In this document: in pieces, positions 1 to 6,817 of the stretch | How the letters are laid out: the number at the start of each line of letters is the position of its first letter | Numbering within the stretch: position 1 is the first letter of the stretch | NCBI GenBank assembly: GCA_910588215.1 | Contig: CAJUQJ010000012.1 | Coordinates: 32,269-96,268, forward strand | Reading direction: 5' to 3' | Source: an uncultured Lachnospiraceae bacterium | GTDB lineage: Bacteria; Bacillota; Clostridia; Lachnospirales; Lachnospiraceae | Length of the DNA stretch: 64,000 nt | The notes under the pieces: model-generated | What the model saw: the letters and a program-made list of their open reading frames with translations, nothing else | Database searches by the model: none | What the model was told of the DNA's origin: nothing | Translations under genes and position numbers: made by a program

Positions 1-75
1 ACTGCGTTGATGCATTACCGCAATTGTGGAGATTTTCCGATGGCATTGGACAAGATCAAAGAGTTGGAGGGCTAA
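1..75 (+). CDS. C-terminal end of an unknown protein cut by the window edge
   Basis: An open frame enters from the left edge and stops at TAA 73-75, giving 24 residues that end in ALDKIKELEG. Nothing in the visible part identifies a family. It would converge on, and overlap by 20 bases, the minus-strand glycosyltransferase that ends at 56. The composition (acidic/basic helix) is compatible with the tail of a real protein, but 75 bases is too little to prove coding. Confidence 0.35.
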   Translation, partial: TALMHYRNCGDFPMALDKIKELEG

Positions 76-1309
76 ACAGCCTATCCAGCCCTATTAGGTA
101 AGAAAAAGCTTCCCTTACCTTTCTCTTTCCGTTCGCAGCAATCTGTCTGCGCTCTTCCTCATGGGACAAATAGTACGCAGCCTTAGCAAGGCAGTCTTCC
201 AGACTATCAAACGTAACGATCTCTGTCCCTTCCGCAAAATATTCCGCGATCTCAGGCTGCCAATTAGACAGCACGAAGCCGCCGCAAGCCATGATATCCA
301 ACACCCGAAGCGGTATTCCTGAGTGGATGGACCGCAGGGAAATATTAAGGTTGATCTTGCTGCCTGCAAAGACAAGAGGCATCTGCGTACGATAATCGAC
401 TGTACCGTGATGAAACAGATCCAGTGCAGGCAATGCACCTGTATCAGAACCCGTATATAATCGAAAATCATATTGACCGCCAAGACCTTTGCCTGTATCG
501 GCATCCGGTTTATTCCCAGTTCCGGAATTTCCCGCAGAATAATTCGCCATCCGTGTCAGGAGAATCCTTCTTTCCTCCACCGTCACCTTTTTTTCAAGGA
601 CTGCTGCCAGAAGGATCTCTTCCGGCTTTGCATCGTAATCTTCTCCCAGCATCAGGCCCAGTTTTTCCATCTGTGTCTGCATCATGTGCAGGTCTATGCG
701 GCCATCAAGGACGGCCTGCCCTAAGTGATCCTCATGATATGCGAAGCACTGCCTGTGAATGCCGGACTCATCAGCCGCCTTACTCGCCGTCCCGAACAAC
801 CTGTCATAATAATTATGTGCATCCGTGTACAGTGAGCCCACAAATGAAATATCACATCGAAATCTTTCCTTCTCTTCCGTTGATGCCTGCCCGATGATAC
901 TGTCAAAATATGGCACATCCGCTGCCAACGGCACATGATAGACCGTATCTATCCCATGATCTTCCCGCAGATGTCTGACCATCTCCCGGTCGAAGATACC
1001 GATACGATTGCATGGAAGTGCAATCTGCTTCGCATATAGCGTAAAATGCGGGCAATCATATACCCACGCATAATAAGGGATTCGGCAGGTATTGCAGATC
1101 ATGGAGAGCATCGGAAAATAGTTGAAGGAAATGACCGCCTCCGCACCATGCGCATGGATAAAGGGCAGCAGCCCCATCGCCAGTTCCATGTCACGGGTGT
1201 AGTGCTTACACTCCTTACGAAACCACACGACTTCGAACCCCAGCCCGCTCAAATTATCCGCCAATATCTGCTCATTGTTTGCATTCCAGGAATATAGTAT
1301 CAGTTTCAT
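56..1309 (-). CDS. CgeB-like glycosyltransferase, subtype A
   Basis: A glycosyltransferase of the CgeB type (DUF3880-like N-terminus, Glyco_trans_1_2 C-terminus), 417 residues from the chosen start. The C-terminal half shows the family pattern: SKINLNISLRSIHSG, then LDIMACGGFVLSN, then the EEERRQIA repeat-like tail. The N-terminal half (NYFPMLSMICN...CPHFTLY) matches the gene at 23653 better than the other CgeB-like genes here, so the two form one subtype. A Gly/Ser/Asp-rich insert sits near residue 260. I chose the ATG at 1309 because it overlaps the stop of the upstream gene (ATGA) and begins MKLILYSW, like its relatives; an in-frame start at 1354 would run into the upstream gene. Probable role, by context only: adding sugars to flagellin. 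Donor and acceptor are unknown. Confidence 0.85.
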   Translation of the reverse strand: MKLILYSWNANNEQILADNLSGLGFEVVWFRKECKHYTRDMELAMGLLPFIHAHGAEAVISFNYFPMLSMICNTCRIPYYAWVYDCPHFTLYAKQIALPCNRIGIFDREMVRHLREDHGIDTVYHVPLAADVPYFDSIIGQASTEEKERFRCDISFVGSLYTDAHNYYDRLFGTASKAADESGIHRQCFAYHEDHLGQAVLDGRIDLHMMQTQMEKLGLMLGEDYDAKPEEILLAAVLEKKVTVEERRILLTRMANYSAGNSGTGNKPDADTGKGLGGQYDFRLYTGSDTGALPALDLFHHGTVDYRTQMPLVFAGSKINLNISLRSIHSGIPLRVLDIMACGGFVLSNWQPEIAEYFAEGTEIVTFDSLEDCLAKAAYYLSHEEERRQIAANGKRKVREAFSYLIGLDRLFSPPTL

Positions 1310-2478
1310 CTTTTCTTCCATTCCGAAGCGCTTTGCGCTGAGGACTTTTGCCACTCTTCTGCATCTGCCAAATATTCCACAATAAACTTCTCTTTTTCCC
1401 CGTCATAATTCTGCAGATTGATGAACCCACAATCATGCACGCACCATGGCCTCTTCATATTGGGTACCACCACCTGATACCCCCTGCGCCAAAACTCCAT
1501 GCTCTGGGAGCAGTCATAAAAATCCCATTTACAGAAAAGGTCTTCCCGCCAGGGAATATCGTACTGTGTCACCATCAGAAAGCCGTCTATCGCATCCACT
1601 TCCATATAAGGCAATTCATCCGAAAACGCATTGGAAAGCAGTTTAGTCTCATAGATATGCTGCTCATACAACATTCCATACCGGTCCGCATCCCACATCA
1701 CACCTGTGGGCGGCATCTTTCCCACCCCCACGTTTCCGATCATGCCGACTTGTGGATTCGCCCTGAAAATACGCAGACATTCCTCTATAAAATCCGGATT
1801 GATTATGAAAGTGTCATGATGCAGGTACACCTTATACTTTGCCTCAGAACACTGCATTGCCTCATTGTAGGCCGAAGTCAGAGACTTCGCTTCCTCAACT
1901 GTCAGCACGTTGACCTGTATGCCATCCGGCACACGCAAATGGTTGATATAATGAATACATTCCTGCGAATACACTGCATTATTCGTACAGATGATAAAGC
2001 AGAATATGTCGGAAACATCCTTGCCAAGCTCATTGTCTTCATCTGCTGTATCCACACTGTCTGCATCCGGCATTCGATCAGAAAGCACCCCTTCATTGAT
2101 CGCCCGAAGCACCTTATCCCTGTTCACAATACTGAAATCTATCACTCTCAGTAATTCATAGGAAGAGATACGGTTCTGTAAGAGAAACTGATAGAACGAC
2201 TCCATCTCATCCAGAACATCGAAATCAATCCTTCTCAGATAGAACTTCAATGCGGTATAACGGTCCAGCAATTCATCCATGTCGGAAATCTTTGAGAAGA
2301 GCACCTGCTCCCCTGCCGCCTTCTCACGCTCACAGATCGTGCACAGATAGCAGACCATGGCCAGGTCATTATCGTGCTCTGTCGTATCTTTATATGATAG
2401 CAATAGCGGCTTGATATCATCGTATTTACCATTCTTCAACAGATCATTGACCTGCTGCTTCAACTGATCGGCATCCAT
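1306..2478 (-). CDS. StrF-like glycosyltransferase with N-terminal helical domain
   Basis: Two parts are visible. Residues 1-140 form a helical domain that aligns along its length with the separate 144-residue protein at 4593-5027 (shared pattern: YDxI, LLDRYTxLKFYLRRxDFD, FLLxNxxSxxEL, DKVLRAI). Residues 155-390 match the StrF-type glycosyltransferase domain (CFIICTNNAVYSQECIHYI, then VDAIDGFLMVTQYDIPWRED, then a WC(V/I)HD motif) seen again at the start of the 2566-4596 protein. AAGGAAAA precedes the ATG. Its last residues (SAQSASEWKKR) are encoded by a dispersed hairpin repeat, and its stop overlaps the next start. Expected role: glycosyl transfer in the flagellin modification locus, by context. 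Confidence 0.8.
   Translation of the reverse strand: MDADQLKQQVNDLLKNGKYDDIKPLLLSYKDTTEHDNDLAMVCYLCTICEREKAAGEQVLFSKISDMDELLDRYTALKFYLRRIDFDVLDEMESFYQFLLQNRISSYELLRVIDFSIVNRDKVLRAINEGVLSDRMPDADSVDTADEDNELGKDVSDIFCFIICTNNAVYSQECIHYINHLRVPDGIQVNVLTVEEAKSLTSAYNEAMQCSEAKYKVYLHHDTFIINPDFIEECLRIFRANPQVGMIGNVGVGKMPPTGVMWDADRYGMLYEQHIYETKLLSNAFSDELPYMEVDAIDGFLMVTQYDIPWREDLFCKWDFYDCSQSMEFWRRGYQVVVPNMKRPWCVHDCGFINLQNYDGEKEKFIVEYLADAEEWQKSSAQSASEWKKR
1315..1345 (-). repeat. Dispersed hairpin repeat, copy inside a coding 3' end
   Basis: Reads, on the minus strand, GTCCTCAGCGCAAAGCGCTT followed by CGGAATGGAAG. AGCGC-AAA-GCGCT is a perfect small hairpin. The same unit occurs at 5033-5062 (hairpin AGCGT-AAA-ACGCT, a compensatory change) and at 37275-37318. 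Here it encodes the tail of the StrF-like protein and supplies the purine-rich ribosome binding site of the next gene. Confidence 0.7.
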
Positions 2479-2565
2479 ATCTTTTCCTTTCGATCATTCC
2501 TACCGGCACCTCATACCTGTTTCAACACAATTCCCATGAAAAGTACTTCTGATCATTTTGTATCC

Positions 2566-4596
2566 TCAACGTTTCTGTGCCTTAACCGTATACTGGAACG
2601 TCTCATACATCCAGGCCTCTGTATTCTTCGACAGTTTGAGCAGGATATTCATGATCTCCCGCTGCCGATTAGACAGATTGAACACGGTTCCGTTGATGTC
2701 CTTGACTTCATATCCAGCCTCCTGAAAGAGTGACATGATCTCGTAGTAGGTAAAGAAATGAATATGCGTCCTGTCCAACAGCCCTGTATCGCTGTAGCGA
2801 AATCTTCCTTCGATCAACTCTTCCATCACGGAAATATGCATCACATTAGGTATACTCGCAATTATATATCCATTTTCGTGCAGCAGCTCCCGGCACATCC
2901 TGACCACTTCCTCCGGATGCCGCAAATGCTCCAGTACATCGCCGAAGATGATATAGTCGAATTTCTCCTTAAAAGGAATGGACAATTCATCGATATTTCC
3001 ATACTTCACTCTGGCAATATGCCTGGCTATGTCCACTGCCGCTTCGTTAATATCCAGACCATAGGTCTGGCAGTTCGGATAGCAGGACTTGATCTCAAAC
3101 AGCGTCGCACCCAGATCACATCCCACTTCAAGCACCTTGAATTCCCGTTCGGACGGTTCTTTAATATACTTCACCAGTGTCTTGTTGGGACGCAGATTAA
3201 AATAATTCATCCCCCAGGCCGCTTTCATAAAGGTTCTGTCTTCTGCCTGCCATTGCCAGGCTACGGCATAAATCTCTTCTCCCTGACTGAAACTCTCCCA
3301 TGCACACGCCCGCTGGCAGATCACCTGTCCAAGATTATTCTGTATCATGCGGAGTACATAATCTGTCAGCACATTGTCCGGAGATTGCAGTTCCTCCCGG
3401 AAAAGCCCGACGTTCTCAAACAATTCCTTCCTCGCTGCCCAGATCCGCCAGTTGGAAGACAATGTCCGACAGGACGCATTACCACTATGTCGAATCCGTT
3501 CATCCCTCGCAAACATAGCAAGCGCATCCCTTCCGGTAATCGCGTTACCGTCGTCACCATAATAATTAGTGACCGGATTCGCAACACCCACACTATCAGT
3601 GCACAAAGCAGATAGCAGCTCCGGCAGACTTTCCTTTCCCGGGTATACGCCGGCCTCCATAAAGATAATATGCTCTTCTACCGCAAAATTCTCTAATACA
3701 GTATTCCACAGCCTGCCATAGCCCTGTATGCCCTCATCAAACCACAGATACTCGTAGGACCTGGATGCAAGCCAATCCGCCGTACCATCCGTGGAACCGT
3801 TGTCCACTATGACAATATTGGAAATGCCCTCCATATCGGAAAGCCATTCCAAAGTATCCTGCAGCTGAACTTTACGGTTACAGGTGCTCAGGATCACCGT
3901 TGCCTTAAGAACCTCTTTATCTTGTAAAGCGGGTATCTCCTGCCCATACTCCTTGATAAATTTGAGCCGTTCCTTATCATAGTTCATCAGACTCACGAAA
4001 CCGCTGTCATGAATGCACCAGGGTTTTCCCAATTTGGGCACCACCACCTTATAGCCGCGTCTGGCAAATTCTTTGCTCTGCGCACAGTCATAGAAATCCC
4101 ACTGATCAAACAGATCTTCTCTCCATGGAATATCGTACTGAGTTATCATCAGAAATCCATCTATCACTTCGACCTCTGTCTGCGCATCGTCTGACATCCA
4201 GATTTCCTCCGTTTGCTGCGCAGTCCACTTATACAATGCCCCCTTCCTGGGGCCTTCCCACATGACCCCACTCGCCGGCAGTCTGGGCGCTCCGATCATA
4301 CCGATCATGCCGATCGTTTCATCCTGTCTGAATACATCCAGAAAGTCCTGTATAAAATTCTTATTGACGATAAAGACATCCTGATGCAGATATACTTTAT
4401 ACTTTGCATCAGATGCATACATGCCTTCGTTATACCCTGCCGCCATAGACTTGGCATCCTCGATCGTCAAAACATTGATCTGATATCCATCCGGAACATG
4501 CAGATGCGCAATGTAATAGATACACTCCTCTGTATACAACTGGTCGTTGCTGCATATGATAAAACAGACTTCCTTGTCTCTGACTACTTTACTCAT
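2566..4596 (-). CDS. Three-domain protein: StrF-like transferase, GT2 transferase, SAM methyltransferase
   Basis: 676 residues with three domains. Residues 1-215 match the StrF-like domain of the 1306-2478 protein. Residues 228-440 are a family-2 transferase (VILSTCNR, then IVIVDNGSTDGT). Residues 480-640 are a class I SAM methyltransferase: VLEVGCDLGATLFEI (SAM loop), YGLDINEAAVDIA, then DYIIFGDVLEHLRHPEEV, a Methyltransf_11/23-type pattern. The enzyme could both build and methylate a glycan. Its start overlaps the stop of 4593-5027 (ATGA), so translation is likely coupled; that small protein supplies the helical domain this one lacks. The acceptor is not shown by the sequence. Confidence 0.85.
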   Translation of the reverse strand: MSKVVRDKEVCFIICSNDQLYTEECIYYIAHLHVPDGYQINVLTIEDAKSMAAGYNEGMYASDAKYKVYLHQDVFIVNKNFIQDFLDVFRQDETIGMIGMIGAPRLPASGVMWEGPRKGALYKWTAQQTEEIWMSDDAQTEVEVIDGFLMITQYDIPWREDLFDQWDFYDCAQSKEFARRGYKVVVPKLGKPWCIHDSGFVSLMNYDKERLKFIKEYGQEIPALQDKEVLKATVILSTCNRKVQLQDTLEWLSDMEGISNIVIVDNGSTDGTADWLASRSYEYLWFDEGIQGYGRLWNTVLENFAVEEHIIFMEAGVYPGKESLPELLSALCTDSVGVANPVTNYYGDDGNAITGRDALAMFARDERIRHSGNASCRTLSSNWRIWAARKELFENVGLFREELQSPDNVLTDYVLRMIQNNLGQVICQRACAWESFSQGEEIYAVAWQWQAEDRTFMKAAWGMNYFNLRPNKTLVKYIKEPSEREFKVLEVGCDLGATLFEIKSCYPNCQTYGLDINEAAVDIARHIARVKYGNIDELSIPFKEKFDYIIFGDVLEHLRHPEEVVRMCRELLHENGYIIASIPNVMHISVMEELIEGRFRYSDTGLLDRTHIHFFTYYEIMSLFQEAGYEVKDINGTVFNLSNRQREIMNILLKLSKNTEAWMYETFQYTVKAQKR

Positions 4597-5027
4597 ATCA
4601 CTATTTCTCCACTTAACATCTTATCCTTAATGATCCGCAACACCTTTTCCTTATCAATGTTCCCACAGTACATAACGGCAAACAATTCCTGAAGCGATAC
4701 GTGATTCATCGACAGAAACTGCCGGAAATCTGCCATGCTGTCGTCCATGATATCAAATTCAAATCTTCTGAGATAAAACATCAATATCGTATAACGGCGG
4801 ACAAGTTCTTCCAGACTGTTCACTTTATCATAAACCGTTTGCTGCCCTGCCTCTTTCTCCTGATCACATACAGAAAGCATGACCCTGGCGATCGCCAGAT
4901 CATTGATCTCATCTATGATCTGCTTATCCGTCTGAAGCAGCGTGCAGATCTCATCATACTGCCTTCCCGACAGCAATTGATCGAACCGTTCTTTCAGAAC
5001 CAAATCCCATCTCACTTGTTCACTCAT
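4593..5027 (-). CDS. Stand-alone helical partner domain of a StrF-like transferase
   Basis: 144 residues, predicted mostly helical, with no enzyme motif. It is homologous over its length to residues 1-140 of the 1306-2478 protein. There the domain is fused to a StrF-like transferase; here it is encoded separately and followed, with a 4-base ATGA overlap, by a StrF-like transferase. GGAGG stands 5 bases before the ATG at 5027, which favours this start over an in-frame ATG at 5039. I infer that it folds against the downstream protein as its missing N-terminal domain. I do not recognise a named family. Confidence 0.7.
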   Translation of the reverse strand: MSEQVRWDLVLKERFDQLLSGRQYDEICTLLQTDKQIIDEINDLAIARVMLSVCDQEKEAGQQTVYDKVNSLEELVRRYTILMFYLRRFEFDIMDDSMADFRQFLSMNHVSLQELFAVMYCGNIDKEKVLRIIKDKMLSGEIVI

Positions 5028-5032
5028 CTTTA

Positions 5033-5212
5033 CCTCCATGCCGAAGCGTTTTACGCTGAGGACGCGAGCAGAATTTCAGATTCTGCTCTGCGATCTCGAG
5101 TTTGTGGCTCCGGCACAAACTCGCAGTTGAAAAATCAGCACATCAGTGTGATTTTTCAACCTTACCTCCATGCCGAAGCGTCACAATCTCTAACTGAACT
5201 TGTTCAGTCAGT
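5033..5212. repeat. Array of consecutive hairpins flanked by direct repeats
   Basis: The flanks are direct repeats CCTCCATGCCGAAGCGT at 5033 and 5165. Between them lie four inverted repeats in a row: AGCGT-TTT-ACGCT (about 5045), GAGCAGAAT-TTCAG-ATTCTGCTC (about 5067), CGAGTTTGTG-GCTCCGG-CACAAACTCG (about 5097) and GTTGAAAAATCA / TGATTTTTCAAC (5126-5160, with an inner CAC/GTG stem). A fifth, ACTGAAC-TT-GTTCAGT, ends at the stop of the truncated GT2 gene. No T-tract follows them in a form that makes a normal terminator. The left flank also provides the GGAGG of the 4593-5027 gene. Confidence 0.8.
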
Positions 5213-5535
5213 TACACTAAAATGTAATCCATTCTTTCAACATAGATACTTCCGCAGAACATTAGATATTCTCCCCCAGCATAGGATATTCCTACGTTTC
5301 TTGCACCACCCTGCCTGAGATTTTCCGACAGGGAAACTGCCATGACCGAATCCGGAAACCTTCTTTCTGTTTCTACGATCCTGGTCCATGTCTGCCCGTC
5401 GTCCGTAGAAGCATCATCCACCAGTATGATCTCCAGATTCTCAATACCTATGGTCTGGTTGACAAGACTATCGATACATCTGTCCAGATACTGCACAGCA
5501 TTATAGCAGGGAACTACAATACTAACCTTTTTCAT
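5212..5535 (-). pseudogene. Truncated family-2 glycosyltransferase
   Basis: The first 85 residues are a clear GT2 start: VSIVVPCYNAVQYLDRCIDSL, IILVDDASTDDG, LRQGGARNVGISYAGGEYLMF. The next segment should carry the DxD metal-binding motif but reads FCGSIYVERMD, and the frame stops at residue 107, less than half of a normal GT2 domain. The stop lies at the edge of the hairpin array at 5033-5212, suggesting that recombination at the repeats removed the rest. The ATG follows the upstream gene by six bases, with GGAGG inside that gene's last codons. A short functional product is possible but unlikely without the DxD motif. Confidence 0.7.
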
Positions 5536-5541
5536 AGGCCA

Positions 5542-6726
5542 CTATACTCCTCCCTCATCCTCTGTCACCCAATCTAACAGTCTCTTGATCTTCTTCTCAT
5601 AAGTATAATCGTTCATCGCCTTCTCATGGCCTGCTCTCGCGATCTGCTCCCTCTCTTCTTCATGTTCCAGATAATAATCCACCTTCTGTATCAATTCCTC
5701 CGGCGTCCGGAACATGACGATCTCTTTGTCTTCTTCAAACAACTCTGCTGTCTCCTCACAGTAATTGGTCAGCACAAATCCGCCCGCCCCCATAATATCC
5801 ATAATACGCTGCGTCGTACCGCCCTCGATCCCTTTCAATGCGATATTCAGATTGATCTTGGTGCCTGCGTAGATAAAGGAAGTGGCCTCTCCCACCTGTA
5901 CGGGTGGCCGTCGATGAACTTTAGGCATTAACGTTTCGTCCACTTCACTGTAGGTATACAAATACACATCATGATCTTCCGCCAGCAGATTCAGAACACA
6001 CACACGTTCGATATTGGCCAGCTTCCGAATCAGATACATTGCCTCAAAGTAACGTACGTCTTCTACATTATATGGATTGTTAATTTTGAGTGTCGGGCTC
6101 ACCAGCTTCATATATTCCAGGATCTCCTGCCCCGTCTTACCATAAACCCGATTGACTCCATCCCATTTGAAAGCTGCTTCCTCAAAGATGCTGCGAAAAT
6201 ATGCCTGCATATTTTCCGGAAGCAGGTCAAGGCATCGGTCATAAGCATTGTCTTCATACAGATTGGCGATCAGGCTGATATCATGGATATATCTTCTCTT
6301 GGCCAGAAAACGCTTCTTCCACGCAAGTATATTCTCTCTGTTTACCGACAGCGGCTGATACATAACATGTGGGCATCCCCCCTGCCGCATTCTCTCGGCA
6401 TCCAGTTTATCAAAGGCGGAATACCAGATATTATCCAGCGTCCCCATAACAGTGTATGCCTTCAGATAAGGAGCATCCCAGATTACGGATATGTACTTGA
6501 TCCCTGCCCAGTAAGCAGCTACCGCAACATTATAGATCAAATGGATCGACATCAGATGTGTGATGCCATGCTCTTTCACATAGGCCACCAACGCATTGAT
6601 CTTCTCTTCGTCCATATTGGACGTGTCCTGAACCTCCGGATATTCCATAACATCACATTGTAACTTTCGCAAAGTCTGTACGATGTTTTTCTCCGTGGAA
6701 AGGCCGTACACATATAATATCTTCAT
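5542..6726 (-). CDS. CgeB-like glycosyltransferase, subtype B
   Basis: 394 residues, with a DUF3880-like N-terminus (MKILYVYGLSTEKNIVQTLR) and a Glyco_trans_1_2 C-terminus (YAGTKINLNIALKGIEGG, MDIMGAGGFVLTNYCEET, EEREQIARAGH). It is closely related to the genes at 10627, 11808 and 15288; all four share WDAPY near residue 95, WDGVNR near 190, and NIERV before the C-terminal domain. I chose ATG 6726 because MKILY aligns with the starts of the paralogues; a GTG at 6759 is possible. It reads away from the 6818 gene across a 91-base promoter region. Function inferred from the flagellin neighbourhood: a protein O-glycan transferase. Confidence 0.85.
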   Translation of the reverse strand: MKILYVYGLSTEKNIVQTLRKLQCDVMEYPEVQDTSNMDEEKINALVAYVKEHGITHLMSIHLIYNVAVAAYWAGIKYISVIWDAPYLKAYTVMGTLDNIWYSAFDKLDAERMRQGGCPHVMYQPLSVNRENILAWKKRFLAKRRYIHDISLIANLYEDNAYDRCLDLLPENMQAYFRSIFEEAAFKWDGVNRVYGKTGQEILEYMKLVSPTLKINNPYNVEDVRYFEAMYLIRKLANIERVCVLNLLAEDHDVYLYTYSEVDETLMPKVHRRPPVQVGEATSFIYAGTKINLNIALKGIEGGTTQRIMDIMGAGGFVLTNYCEETAELFEEDKEIVMFRTPEELIQKVDYYLEHEEEREQIARAGHEKAMNDYTYEKKIKRLLDWVTEDEGGV

Positions 6727-6817
6727 TTTAAATTCCAATCTTATATCGCTTTTTTTCACTATCTATAATATAATAAAAAACAGCACAAAAGTAAACCGCA
6801 AATAAGTGAGGCGCCAA

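Noticed and set aside
2758..3615. A 285-codon open frame on the plus strand opposite the three-domain transferase
   Set aside because: Antisense shadow of a well-supported gene; composition is that of a reversed coding strand.
5033..5212. CRISPR array
   Set aside because: The hairpins have different sequences and the direct repeat occurs only at the two flanks, with no regular spacers.
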